A stretch of 42,582 bases of DNA from Acetobacteraceae bacterium (GTDB lineage: Bacteria; Pseudomonadota; Alphaproteobacteria; Acetobacterales; Acetobacteraceae), in NCBI GenBank assembly GCA_009693865.1, contig SHWL01000018.1, positions 1 through 42,582 of the forward strand. The letters run 5' to 3'. Positions 33,666 to 42,340 of the stretch are shown piece after piece. The notes beneath the pieces were generated by a model. That model was not told the DNA's origin, did not search any database, and saw only the letters and a list, made by a program, of their open reading frames with translations. The translations under genes and the position numbers were made by a program. How positions within the stretch are numbered: position 1 is the first letter of the stretch; each line of letters opens with the position of its first letter.

Positions 33666-34160
33666 TCACGGGCCACAATCGACGATCAATGGGTCGTAAC
33701 CCAGGGCGCGAAAGAATTTCAACAGGTCCGCGGAGCGCAAGGTGGTTGACGCGGCGTTATGCAGCGGGTGGAAATTCACCCATTCGCTTTTGGGCAGATC
33801 CTCGTCGACCACGACAGTCACTCGCCGCGCGAGATCGTTGATCAGGCCAAACGGTGTCACGGACCCGGGGGTCAAGCCCAGAACCTCCTGGAGCAGGTCT
33901 GGCCGCCCAAACGACAGACGAGCGGCCTGAATGCGTTTTTCCAGCCGGTTCAGGTCCGCGCGTTTATCGCCGGGCATCACCGCCAGCCAAATTTTGTCTT
34001 TCCGATCCTTCAGAAACAGGTTCTTGCAATGCAGACCGGGAATTTTGCCGTGCCATGCGCGCCCCTCCTCGACCGTGAAGATCGGCGGGTGCGCCATCGT
34101 GGAATGCTCGATACCTAATCGATCCAGGAAAGTGAAAAGATCGTCTTGCGTCGCGGTCAT
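33666..34160 (-). CDS. YbaK/ProX-type aminoacyl-tRNA deacylase
   Basis: A protein of about 164 residues of the YbaK/EbsC family, free-standing editing domains that hydrolyse mischarged tRNAs such as Ala-tRNAPro. Conserved blocks are HPPIFTVEEG, HCKNLFLKDRKDKIWLAVMP, ARLSFGRPDLLQEVLGLTPGSVTPFGLIND, and FHPLHNAASTTL. This is the ProXp-ala/PrdX pattern; the Lys in KNLFLKD is the key residue. The ATG at 34160 (MTATQDDLFTFLDRLGI) is chosen; an ATG at 34178 would add six residues. Stand-alone, ending at the operon above. Confidence 0.9.
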   Translation of the reverse strand: MTATQDDLFTFLDRLGIEHSTMAHPPIFTVEEGRAWHGKIPGLHCKNLFLKDRKDKIWLAVMPGDKRADLNRLEKRIQAARLSFGRPDLLQEVLGLTPGSVTPFGLINDLARRVTVVVDEDLPKSEWVNFHPLHNAASTTLRSADLLKFFRALGYDPLIVDCGP

Positions 34161-34241
34161 CGTTTCAGCGGTATCCATTTGAGCGGGATTGAGGTTCCGG
34201 CGGTCCCTGTACGCCACGGCAAAGGCGTTCCGGGAAGGCGC

Positions 34242-35126
34242 TTACCCCGGCGCCATGGCGCGCGCGAACAAACTCGTATTGTGCCGCAGCATCGCGAGAT
34301 AATCGGGCGCTGGTCCGCCAGGCTTCGACAACGAATCCGAATACAACGGACCGGACAGGGTCGCGCCGGTCTCTCGCGCCAGCATTTTGGCCAGCCGGGG
34401 GTCGGTCATGTTCTCCAGGAACACCGTCCGCACCTTCTCCCGCCGGATTTGCGCGACCAGCGCGGCGATCGCTTTGGCCGACGGTTCGGCGTCGGTCGCG
34501 ATGCCCTCGGCGGCGAGGAAATCGATCCCGTAACGATCGCCGTAATAGCCGAAGGCGTCATGCGTGGTCACGATGCGCCGCGCGGCTTGCGGGATTGGCG
34601 CGAATTGCGCCGAGATCCAGGCGTCCAGCTTCTCGATCTCCGCGACGAAGCGCACAGCGTTGGCGCGGTAGGCTTCGGCATGATCGGGATCGGCCGTCGC
34701 GAGGCCTTCGGCGATGTTCCGTGCGTAAAGGATGCCATGGCGCGGGTTTTGCCAGGCGTGGGGATCGGTCGAGGTGGCCGCGCCCTCTCGCATCAGGCGT
34801 GGCGTCACGCCGGTGGTGGCAATGACCTTGATCCCGCGGAAACCGGATGCCGTGCCAAGCCGCGCGATCCAGCCTTCCAATCCGAGCCCGTTCTCAACCA
34901 GCAGCACGGCGGACGCCAATGTCCGGGAGTCCGCCGCCGTGGGTTGATAAACATGGGAATCCGCATCCGGCGGAACGAGGCTGACAACCGTTATCAGGCC
35001 ACCGCTCACGCGCCGGGTGATATCGGCCAACACCGAAAAACTCGCCACGGCCCCGCCCGGGCTGGCCGCCCATCCCTGGGCCGACGGAGCCAGTGCCAGT
35101 CCAGTCAACAAGGCACGCCGGTGCAT
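34242..35126 (-). CDS. zinc-type ABC transporter substrate-binding protein (ZnuA/TroA family)
   Basis: A 294-residue periplasmic metal-binding protein (cluster A-I). After a leader (MHRRALLTGLALAPSAQGWA) the ligand positions are His58 (DSHVYQP), His123 (DPHAWQN), His189 (THDAFGYY) and Asp264 (YSDSLSKPGG). A His at the third position is the ZnuA pattern, while manganese-type proteins usually have Glu there. No His-rich loop is present. The permease and ATPase genes are not in this window, so the gene may be an orphan. Divergent from the epimerase-like gene at 35211. Confidence 0.92.
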   Translation of the reverse strand: MHRRALLTGLALAPSAQGWAASPGGAVASFSVLADITRRVSGGLITVVSLVPPDADSHVYQPTAADSRTLASAVLLVENGLGLEGWIARLGTASGFRGIKVIATTGVTPRLMREGAATSTDPHAWQNPRHGILYARNIAEGLATADPDHAEAYRANAVRFVAEIEKLDAWISAQFAPIPQAARRIVTTHDAFGYYGDRYGIDFLAAEGIATDAEPSAKAIAALVAQIRREKVRTVFLENMTDPRLAKMLARETGATLSGPLYSDSLSKPGGPAPDYLAMLRHNTSLFARAMAPG

Positions 35127-35210
35127 CAATCAGTGTCCATCCAAACAGAGGTGTGTCGCGTATCGGCTACCCGCCCTGTCCGCCGGACGCAATCTCTGGC
35201 TGGATAAGGC

Positions 35211-36092
35211 ATGGCGAACTCCCACTCAGTTCACGTCATCGGTGCGTCAGGCCGGTCCGGGATCGCGTTGGCACGAGGATTGGGCGCGCGGTTGATCCCG
35301 GTCGTGCGCGACACCGGAAAATGGGCCGCGTTTGGTTTGGGACGGGAGGCGCGCATCGCCGATCTCGCCAATCCCGGCGATCTGGCGCGGGTCTTGCGCG
35401 ACGCGACACATATCGTGAGTTGCGCGCATGCGCGTCATGCTGCGGAGGTGATCGCCGCGGCGCCGCCGGACGCGCGGCTGGTGTTTCTGGGCAGCACCCG
35501 CAAGTTCACTCGCTGGCCCGATGACCATGGCAATGGCGTGCTGGCGGGGGAGGCGGCGTTCCTGACCTCCGGCCGAGCCGGCGCGATGTTGCATCCGACG
35601 ATGATTTATGGCGCCGAGGGCGAGGACAACGTGCGACGTCTGGCGGCTCTGACGCGACGTTTGCCATTGCTGCCGTTGCCGGACGGCGGCCGGTCGCTGG
35701 TGCAGCCGATCCACCAGAGCGACGTCACGCGGGCAATTCTGGCGGCGCTTGGCCATGACTGGACCGAGCCGCGCGCCTTGATCATCGCGGGTCCGGAGCC
35801 AATGACCTATGTCGCGTTCCTGCGCGCGGTGGCCACGGCCTCGGGAGCGCGGCGGCCGCGAGTTGTCAGTGTGCCCGCCGCCGCATTGATCGTGGCGGCG
35901 TCGCTGAGCCGGTTTATCCCCGGCGTGCCAACCGTGGCGAGGGCGGAAATCCGCCGGTTGCTGGAGGACAAAGCGTTCGACATCGCCCCCATGCGGGAGT
36001 TGCTGGGCTTTTGCCCGATCTCGCTGGCGGAAGGACTTGCGCTGACCTTCCCGCCCGATCATGTTTCGCCCCTTACGTTCGCGCCTGACTGA
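35211..36092 (+). CDS. NAD(P)-binding epimerase/NmrA-like protein
   Basis: A 293-residue Rossmann protein (extended or atypical SDR). HVIGASGRSGIALARGLGA is the nucleotide loop, LVFLGSTRKF and LHPTMIYGAEGEDN are the second conserved segments, with QPIHQSDVTRAILAAL later, as in NAD-dependent epimerases. The normal catalytic YxxxK is not seen, which suggests an atypical family member, perhaps a regulator or an NADH-quinone-oxidoreductase accessory type. The substrate cannot be stated. The ATG at 35211 is close to the ZnuA-like start on the other strand, so both share an 84-base control region. Confidence 0.8.
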   Translation: MANSHSVHVIGASGRSGIALARGLGARLIPVVRDTGKWAAFGLGREARIADLANPGDLARVLRDATHIVSCAHARHAAEVIAAAPPDARLVFLGSTRKFTRWPDDHGNGVLAGEAAFLTSGRAGAMLHPTMIYGAEGEDNVRRLAALTRRLPLLPLPDGGRSLVQPIHQSDVTRAILAALGHDWTEPRALIIAGPEPMTYVAFLRAVATASGARRPRVVSVPAAALIVAASLSRFIPGVPTVARAEIRRLLEDKAFDIAPMRELLGFCPISLAEGLALTFPPDHVSPLTFAPD

Positions 36093-36106
36093 CCGGAGAG
36101 CCCAGG

Positions 36107-37282
36107 ATGCCCATCATCAACCGGATCGCGGAATTTCACACCGAAATGACCGAATGGCGGCGCGATCTGCACGCCCATCCGGAATTGTCGATGCAGGAAT
36201 TTCGAACCTCGGCGACCGTGCAGGATAAGCTCCGCTCCTTCGGGGTGGATGAGATCATCACGGGAATGGCAACGACCGGCGTCGTGGGGGTGATTCGCGC
36301 CGGTTCGTCGGGCCGTGCCATCGGGTTGCGCGCGGACATGGACGCACTGCCGATCCAGGAAGAAACCGGAGCGCCGCATGCCAGCCAGACTCCGAACGTG
36401 ATGCATGCGTGCGGTCATGACGGTCACACGACGATGCTGTTGGGGGCGGCGAAATACCTCGCGGAGACGCGCAACTTCGACGGCACTGTCTATCTTATTT
36501 TCCAGCCCGCCGAGGAGTTCGAGGCCGGCGCCGACAAGATGGTGAAGGACGGGCTGTTTGAAAAATGCCCGATGGAGATGGTGTTCGGCTTGCATAACTG
36601 GCCACAATCGCCGGAGGGCACGTTCCTGTGGCGCTCGGGCGATGTCATGGCGGCGGTGGCCTGGATCGACATCACGATCACCGGCAAGGGCAGCCACGGC
36701 GCTTTCCCGCATCAGGGGATCGATCCGGTGGTCGTGGCGGCGAACATCGTCACCGCGCTGCAAACCATCGTGTCGCGCAACATGGAGCCGATCCAGGGCG
36801 GAGTTGTCTCCATCGGCCATATCTCCGGCGGCGACGCTTACAACATTCTGCCTGAGCGCGTCGTCATGAAGGGCACCGCGCGCTGGTTCCGGCCCGAGGT
36901 TGGCGAGATCATCGAAAAAGGCGTGCATCGTTTGGTCAACGGCATCGCCGAAAGTTACGGCGCGAAGGCCGAGGTGCGGTTCAGCCGCCATGCGCCCGCG
37001 ACGATCAATGACGAGGACGCGACAACGTTCGCGGTATCTGTCGCCAACACGATCGCGGGCGAGGCGCGGGTGAAGCACATGCCCTCGCCGACCATGGGGG
37101 GCGAGGATTTCGCCTACATGCTCAACGAAAAACAAGGTGCGTATCTCATGCTGGGCGGTGGCCGCGGCCCGGACGAGCCGCTGCTGCATCACCCGCGTTA
37201 CGATTTCAACGACGCGATCCTGCCGGTTGGGTCCTCGTGGTATTCGACGCTGGCGGAACGGTATTTGTCGAGAACGACCTGA
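36107..37282 (+). CDS. M20 family metal-dependent amidohydrolase (hippurate hydrolase-like)
   Basis: A 391-residue M20D peptidase-like amidohydrolase that splits N-acyl amino acids such as hippurate or N-acetyl derivatives. Metal and catalytic positions appear in order: RRDLHAHPELS, MHACGHDGHTTMLLG (Cys and His ligands), FQPAEEFEAGADKM (Glu), GLHNWP (His) and the C-terminal PTMGGEDFAYML with LLHHPRYDFNDAIL. A dimerisation domain lies between about 185 and 300. The ATG at 36107 follows the preceding stop by 14 bases, with AGAGCCCAGG before it. Convergent with the CitE-like gene. Confidence 0.93.
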   Translation: MPIINRIAEFHTEMTEWRRDLHAHPELSMQEFRTSATVQDKLRSFGVDEIITGMATTGVVGVIRAGSSGRAIGLRADMDALPIQEETGAPHASQTPNVMHACGHDGHTTMLLGAAKYLAETRNFDGTVYLIFQPAEEFEAGADKMVKDGLFEKCPMEMVFGLHNWPQSPEGTFLWRSGDVMAAVAWIDITITGKGSHGAFPHQGIDPVVVAANIVTALQTIVSRNMEPIQGGVVSIGHISGGDAYNILPERVVMKGTARWFRPEVGEIIEKGVHRLVNGIAESYGAKAEVRFSRHAPATINDEDATTFAVSVANTIAGEARVKHMPSPTMGGEDFAYMLNEKQGAYLMLGGGRGPDEPLLHHPRYDFNDAILPVGSSWYSTLAERYLSRTT

Positions 37283-38173
37283 TCAGCGCGCCAATCTTTT
37301 CCGGATCGCCGCCGCGCGATTCAGCACCGTGCGCGCGCGGTTGACCACGGGTACGTCGATCATCGCACCCTCGAACTGCACTGCCCCAAGCCCCTTGGCG
37401 TACGCGTCGTCGTACGCGGCGATCATCCGTTCGGCACGCTCGACCTCCGCGGGATCGGGCGAATACTCCTCGTTCAGTACTTGGATCTGCAATGGGTGGA
37501 TCGCGCTGGCGCCAACGAAGCCCAGGCGACGGGAGCGGCGTACAATGGCGCGGAACGCGTCCTGGTCGCGAAAATCGGCGATCGATCCCACGAACCCCAT
37601 CGGCATGATCCCCGCCGCCCGCGCCGCGAACAGCATCTGTTGTTTTGGGTAGAACAAACCCTCTGGCTCCGACTGCATCCCCGCGTCGGCGGCGAAATCT
37701 TCCGAACCCAGGCTCATGCCGACGATGCGGGGGTGGCATCGAGCGATCTCCGGCATACGGAAGAAGCCCTGAGTCGTTTCGACCAGCACGTATAGTTTCA
37801 CCGTGCCGGGCGCGATGTTCCGTTCCACTTCCAGTTCGTCGACCATTTCGGCGACTGCCAGCACGTGTTCGGGACTGTCGACTTTCGTCAGCACCAGCGC
37901 CGAGATGCCAGGGATCGTCGCGGCCTCGACATCGCGCACCATCATCCGCCAGGGGCGATTGACCCGCACCAGCACGTCGGCGCCCTTGCGGGAGACATGC
38001 GGGATGGCGTCGGCGATCATCGTGCGGGCGACGTCCTTCTGGGATGGCGCGACCGCGTCCTCCAGGTCGAGTATGATGCCGTCGGCACCCCGGTCAGCAC
38101 CGGTCTTCACGAATTTTTCGACGTTCACCGGAACGAACATCAATGAACGCCAAACCGGGAGATCTTCACGCAT
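37283..38173 (-). CDS. CitE/HpcH-HpaI family acyl-CoA lyase
   Basis: A 296-residue protein of the citrate lyase beta/malyl-CoA lyase family. The start RSLMFVPVNVEKFVKTGADR, the metal-binding ILDLEDAV, LVRVNRP and ETTQGFFRMPEIA, and SLGSEDFAADAG are the expected blocks. It cleaves or forms a beta-hydroxyacyl-CoA with acetyl-CoA or glyoxylate. The gene starts three bases after the CoA transferase stop on the same strand, so a two-gene pathway (transfer of CoA onto an organic acid, then C-C cleavage) is likely. The acid is not known; mesaconate, citramalate or itaconate types are possible. Confidence 0.9.
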   Translation of the reverse strand: MREDLPVWRSLMFVPVNVEKFVKTGADRGADGIILDLEDAVAPSQKDVARTMIADAIPHVSRKGADVLVRVNRPWRMMVRDVEAATIPGISALVLTKVDSPEHVLAVAEMVDELEVERNIAPGTVKLYVLVETTQGFFRMPEIARCHPRIVGMSLGSEDFAADAGMQSEPEGLFYPKQQMLFAARAAGIMPMGFVGSIADFRDQDAFRAIVRRSRRLGFVGASAIHPLQIQVLNEEYSPDPAEVERAERMIAAYDDAYAKGLGAVQFEGAMIDVPVVNRARTVLNRAAAIRKRLAR

Positions 38174-38176
38174 GAT

Positions 38177-39397
38177 TCAGGACTCCTTGAGCGTGCCATC
38201 GGCCGTCAACGCGTCGATCCGCGCCGCGTCAATGCCGATGGATTCGAGAATGGAACGGGAATGCTGGCCCAGATTGGGCGCCGCGGAGCGGAACCGCCCG
38301 GGTGTTTCGGACAGGCGGGGAATGATGTTATGCATCAGCACCGATCCGGCTTCTTCGTCCGGCGCCTCGACCAGCACGCCGCGGCCTTGCACGTGCGGGT
38401 CTGCCAATAATTGGTCGATTTCAAAGACGGGGTTGGCGGTAACCTCGGCGGCTTCGAAGATAGCCATGTTTTCCGCCAGCGTGCGGGCGGCGATGAAGTC
38501 AGCCACCGCCGCGTCGCAAGCGTCGATGTTACGGACGCGGTCCGTGTTGGTACGGAACCGCGGGTCCGTGATCATTTCGGGTTTGCCGATGGCGTGGAAC
38601 ACCCGCTCGGCCATCGCCTGGATCGAGGCGGACATCGCGATGAACCGGTGATCGCTGGTTTCGTAGACGTTCCGAGGCGACGTCGTCAGCGACCGGCTAC
38701 CGGTCCGCCGCGGCTTCTCGCCGCTGACGGTATAAATCGCCGCGTCGGGGCCGAGGACGGAAATCATTGGCTCCAGCAATGGCAAATCGATCACCTGCCC
38801 TTTGCCGCCGCGCTCCACGACCCGCAACGCGACCATGATCGCATAGGCGCCATACAGACCGGAGATCATGTCGGCCATCGCCAGCGGCGGCAGCACGGGC
38901 GGGCGGTCCTCGAACCCGTTTTTGGAGGCGAAACCAGACATCGCCTCGACCAACGTTCCGAATCCCGGACGATCGCGGTAGGGGCCGTCCTGACCGAAAC
39001 CGGTAATGCGCACGATGATCAGGCCGGGATTGCGCTCATGCAAGACCGCGGGCGAGAAACCCATTTCCTCCAACGTGCCGGGCCGGAAATTTTCGATCAG
39101 GACATGCGATGTCGCCAACAGGTCGTGCAGCACGTCCTTACCCGCCTGAGGGCGCAGGTTCAGGGCGAGGCTTTTCTTGTTCCGTGAATAAACCTTCCAA
39201 TGCAGCGACAGGCCTTTGACGCGCCACGCGCGCAGCGGATCGCCGACTTTCGGATCCTCGATCTTGATCACCTCGGCGCCCTGATCGGCGAGTTGCAGAC
39301 TGACCATGTTGCCGGCGACCAGGCGCGACAGGTCGACGACCCGGATACCGGACAGCGGGACCGATGCATTGGGGTCGAATTCAATCTTTGGGATCAT
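38177..39397 (-). CDS. CaiB/BaiF family (class III) CoA transferase
   Basis: A 406-residue formyl-CoA-transferase-type protein. Family blocks are GIRVVDLSRLVAGN near the start, GAEVIKIEDPKVGDPLR, NKKSLALNLR, LIENFRPG and the active-site region LAMADMISGLYGAYAIM, where the Asp would form the acyl anhydride. It moves CoA between carboxylates. The ATG at 39397 (MIPKIEFDPNAS) is chosen over an open frame to 39520, which runs into the cobalamin riboswitch. It is divergent from btuB, so its promoter must lie in or beside the riboswitch DNA. Confidence 0.9.
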   Translation of the reverse strand: MIPKIEFDPNASVPLSGIRVVDLSRLVAGNMVSLQLADQGAEVIKIEDPKVGDPLRAWRVKGLSLHWKVYSRNKKSLALNLRPQAGKDVLHDLLATSHVLIENFRPGTLEEMGFSPAVLHERNPGLIIVRITGFGQDGPYRDRPGFGTLVEAMSGFASKNGFEDRPPVLPPLAMADMISGLYGAYAIMVALRVVERGGKGQVIDLPLLEPMISVLGPDAAIYTVSGEKPRRTGSRSLTTSPRNVYETSDHRFIAMSASIQAMAERVFHAIGKPEMITDPRFRTNTDRVRNIDACDAAVADFIAARTLAENMAIFEAAEVTANPVFEIDQLLADPHVQGRGVLVEAPDEEAGSVLMHNIIPRLSETPGRFRSAAPNLGQHSRSILESIGIDAARIDALTADGTLKES

Positions 39398-39429
39398 CTT
39401 GCGCGCTCTCTCAGACCCGGTATGAGTGC

Positions 39430-39610
39430 GACAGACACAGGTGGCCCGCAAGGGCTGAAACGGGAATCGCCGAAAGGCGGCCGCCCCCGCGACTGTAGCG
39501 ACGAGTCCGGACTCAACCATGCCATTGCCCAGGGGAATAAAACCCGGGCGAGAAGGCGGGTCCGGATGATGACTCGTGAGCCAGGAGACCGGCCGGTGTC
39601 GAGACCGCGC
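39430..39610 (+). promoter_or_regulatory. cobalamin (AdoCbl) riboswitch upstream of btuB
   Basis: The leader contains the conserved parts of the B12 riboswitch in order: AGGTGGCCCGCAAGGGCTG, AACGGGAA at about 39459-39466, GCCCCCGCGACTGTAGCGAC (39483-39502), a variable arm, and the B12 box GAGCCAGGAGACCGGCC (39578-39594). Flanking GACAC and GGTGTC can close the first stem. A short CCGGG/CCCGG hairpin at 39643-39658 and the GGAGAA site just before the btuB ATG may be the switching part. It should shut btuB when cobalamin is plentiful. Exact ends are approximate. Confidence 0.92.
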
Positions 39611-39695
39611 GCGTGCCGTTGGGGCGGGGTGTACTCATGGCGCCGGGGAGAAACCCGGATGCGGGAGGTCGGCATATGACCGATGGAGAACCCGC

Positions 39696-41675
39696 ATGCG
39701 CTCAAAACTCGCGCTGCTGGCAATGATTTTGCTTGCACAAAATGCCACTGCTCAGCCCGTGGTGATACTTCCCGACACTGTCGTGACCGCGACGCGAAAC
39801 CCCTTGCCCGTGACGAACATTCCCGCCGGCGTGACCGCGATCGATCGGCAGGCGATCCAATCCAGCGGCGCCACGACGCTGGCTGACGTGCTGGCCACCG
39901 TGCCGGGTCTGCATGTCAGTCCATCGGGTGGGCCCGGCGGTCAGGCCAGCGTCTTCATGCGCGGCACCAATTCAGGGCATGTGCTGGTGCTGCGGGATGG
40001 GATGCCGATCAATGACGCCTCCGAGGTCTCCGGCGCATTTAATTTCGGTGTCGACACGCTATCGGATATTGAGCGTATCGAGGTGGTTCGCGGCCCAATG
40101 GCGGCTCTGTATGGATCTGGCGCGGTTGGCGGTGTGGTCAATCTGATTTCCAGGCGCGGCACAGAAGGGGCGCCGCGCCTGGAAATGGACCTGTCTGGCG
40201 GCTACCCCGAGACGATCGTGGGGTCCGCGTTCGCGGGTGGCACGATCGGTCCGTTCGATTACGCCGTGACCGCCGAGAGCCAATCCAAGCGAGGTTTCGA
40301 CAGTACGCCTCAACGGATGCGGGTCTATACAGGAACTCCGCAAGGGTTTCGCGACCGGATCGCGACGGTGAACCTCGGGTATACGCCTGTCGACGGGACA
40401 CGGCTGTCGTTGTTTCTTCGCGCCCGGCAAACGCTGTTCGGATTTAACTCGCTGGGGTCGCCAACGTTCGACACGGCAAATTCATCCGGTCAGACCGCAT
40501 CGCTGATGGGACGGATTGGCGGGACATCGCGGCTGTTCGGTGGCGCCTATGAAACCGGGCTCTTTCTTGGCCGGACACAGGATAATCGGCGCTATTTACA
40601 GGTGCTCAACCTGGCGGATCCCAATCTGACCGCGCAGGACAACCGGTACCACGCCTACCGGACCGATCTGCAATGGAACAACACGGTCCATCTGAACGAT
40701 CTGTTCCCGTCGGATCACCTGACCGCGACCGATCTGACCTTCGGATATCAACACACAATCGATACCATCAATGTCAAGGTCAACGACTCATTCTCGGGAT
40801 TTCCGTTCCGGCAGGCGGCGCGGGCGAGCATGACGACGGACGCCGGCCACGCAGGTCTCACCACGACGTTCCGGAAGCATCTTATCATGACGGCACAGGT
40901 GCGTCAGGACTGGGTGGGCGGCAACACGCCCACGACATGGCGCGTCGGTTCGGTCCTGGATGTGCCGCTGCTGCGCACGTCGTTTAAAGCGGCTTACGGC
41001 ACATCGTTTCGCGCGCCATCTTTGTTTCAACGATTCGGGATCGATTCATTTAGCACGATTGGCAATCCCGCGTTGAAACCTGAAAGCGCGGAAGGTTGGG
41101 AACTCGGCTTCACCACGAAACTTCCCGTCCTGGGGCGCGAAGATGCCGTTACGTTTGGCGCGACCTTCTTCAGTCAACAAGTGCGCGATCTGATCGTCGG
41201 CGTCTTTGTGCCGGTCGCCACTTCGGTCAATCTCGGATCGGCGCGAATCCAAGGGGTTGAGGCAGAGATCACGTTGCGTCCCGCCGCATGGCTGACACTG
41301 CATGGGAGCTATACATTCACCGATGCGACAGCCGTTGGCCAATCCGCGGCAACCGGGTCGGCATTATTGCGGCGGCCTCGCCACGCCGCCGAGGCGGATT
41401 TGACCGTGATGCCAATGCCGGGTCTGCGTATCGTGTCGCAATTGATTTACACAGGCCCGGCGCACGATTTTCTGTACGGCAACTCAGGCTCGGGGATTGG
41501 CTTCGGGGTGGGGCAACAGGGCCTGGTCGCCAACATGACCGCGGCCTACGACGTGACGCCGAAAGTGCAATTGCACCTCGACGGCACGAACATTTTTAAC
41601 TCTCGTTTCGAGCCGGTCAATGGTTTCCAGATGCCGGGCACAACCGTCCTTGCGGGGGTGCGCATGCGCTGGTGA
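39696..41675 (+). CDS. btuB: TonB-dependent outer-membrane receptor, BtuB-like
   Basis: A 659-residue TonB-dependent receptor. The signal peptide is MRSKLALLAMILLAQNATAQ, the TonB box is in LPDTVVTATR, and the plug domain runs to about residue 150 (LRDGMPINDA, IERIEVVRGPMAALYGSGAVGGVVNLI). A long beta barrel follows, ending in GVRMRW with the C-terminal aromatic. The cobalamin riboswitch in front supports cobalamin as the substrate. The frame is open from 39576, but only the ATG at 39696 begins with a signal peptide and has GGAGAA upstream. No BtuCDF genes follow here. Confidence 0.92.
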   Translation: MRSKLALLAMILLAQNATAQPVVILPDTVVTATRNPLPVTNIPAGVTAIDRQAIQSSGATTLADVLATVPGLHVSPSGGPGGQASVFMRGTNSGHVLVLRDGMPINDASEVSGAFNFGVDTLSDIERIEVVRGPMAALYGSGAVGGVVNLISRRGTEGAPRLEMDLSGGYPETIVGSAFAGGTIGPFDYAVTAESQSKRGFDSTPQRMRVYTGTPQGFRDRIATVNLGYTPVDGTRLSLFLRARQTLFGFNSLGSPTFDTANSSGQTASLMGRIGGTSRLFGGAYETGLFLGRTQDNRRYLQVLNLADPNLTAQDNRYHAYRTDLQWNNTVHLNDLFPSDHLTATDLTFGYQHTIDTINVKVNDSFSGFPFRQAARASMTTDAGHAGLTTTFRKHLIMTAQVRQDWVGGNTPTTWRVGSVLDVPLLRTSFKAAYGTSFRAPSLFQRFGIDSFSTIGNPALKPESAEGWELGFTTKLPVLGREDAVTFGATFFSQQVRDLIVGVFVPVATSVNLGSARIQGVEAEITLRPAAWLTLHGSYTFTDATAVGQSAATGSALLRRPRHAAEADLTVMPMPGLRIVSQLIYTGPAHDFLYGNSGSGIGFGVGQQGLVANMTAAYDVTPKVQLHLDGTNIFNSRFEPVNGFQMPGTTVLAGVRMRW

Positions 41676-41728
41676 CGTCACGCCGGGGGCTCCTCGGAAC
41701 TCCCGCTGTTGCCTTCACTGAGCAACCA

Positions 41729-41751
41729 TGCAATTGCAAGTCATTCTCATC
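41729..41751. promoter_or_regulatory. Fur-box-like site before the cupredoxin gene
   Basis: On the minus strand, TGAGAAT-G-ACTTGCA (41749-41735) fits the Fur 7-1-7 pattern TGATAAT-N-ATTATCA in 10 of 14 positions, and an adjacent TTGCAATTGCA extends the A/T-rich symmetry. It is 19 bases upstream of the cupredoxin start. Iron-dependent repression of the cupredoxin-FTR1 operon is plausible. Confidence 0.45.
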
Positions 41752-41767
41752 TGACCGGTCAGCCCTC

Positions 41768-42109
41768 ATGCGCCTTGGTCTCACCCTGCTGCTGCTTCTC
41801 CTCACCGTTCCCCCAGCCTGGGCGGACAATCCGCCAGAGGTCACCATTGCGTTCGTTGGCGATCGCGTCGACCCAGCCGAGGTGCCGGTGCCTGCCAACG
41901 TGAAGGTCGCCCTGAAGATCGAAAACCGGTCCAACGTGGCCATGGAGTGGGAAGGCAAGCCATTGCATCGGGAAAAAGTCGTGGCCGCCGGAGGCAAGGC
42001 CACAGTGTCGATCGGACCCCTGAAGCCCGGCAGTTACGAATTCCATGACGATTTCCACCCGAAAGTCCGGGGCAATCTGGTCGTGCGCCGATGTTCGCAG
42101 TCGCCCTGA
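41768..42109 (+). CDS. periplasmic cupredoxin-domain protein of the FTR1 iron system
   Basis: A 113-residue exported protein with signal peptide MRLGLTLLLLLLTVPPAWAD and a small beta-sandwich with His and acidic residues (PGSYEFHDDFHPKVRG). Similar proteins are encoded next to FTR1-type iron permeases in alphaproteobacteria and are thought to bind or oxidise metal for uptake. An open frame to 41672 lacks the signal peptide, so the ATG at 41768 is chosen. The last 19 bases overlap the FTR1 start. Because the permease is broken, this gene may be in the process of being lost. Confidence 0.82.
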   Translation: MRLGLTLLLLLLTVPPAWADNPPEVTIAFVGDRVDPAEVPVPANVKVALKIENRSNVAMEWEGKPLHREKVVAAGGKATVSIGPLKPGSYEFHDDFHPKVRGNLVVRRCSQSP

Positions 42110-42340
42110 TCGTCCTACGCGAAACGCTGGAGGCGGCGCTGATCGTCAGCATTGTCCTGGCCGCGTCGTTGGGCATCCCGGGTCGCTGGGGGTGGCAACA
42201 TTCGCCGCCGCCATCGGGGCAGCCTTTGCCGGCAATGGGCAGGAGTTACTGAATGTCGCGATCCTCGGCATGGCCGTGTTGTATGCTCGCCTGGCACAAT
42301 ATCTGGTTTCCAGCAAAAATGAAGAATTCTGGCGCGGACC
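42091..42340 (+). pseudogene. FTR1-type iron permease, frameshifted and truncated remnant
   Basis: Frame 1 from the ATG at 42091 gives MFAVALIVLRETLEAALIVS, with the REXXE-type RETLE motif of the first helix, and ends at 42252 without further similarity. From about 42189, another frame continues with VATFAAAIGAAFAGNGQELL and NVAILGMAVL, the second FTR1 helix. A single extra T at about 42279 shifts again to MLAWHNIWF (42281-42307). After 42340 no FTR1 sequence remains. A normal FTR1 has about 280 residues, so two frameshifts, a short deletion and a large 3' loss have occurred. Confidence 0.85.
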
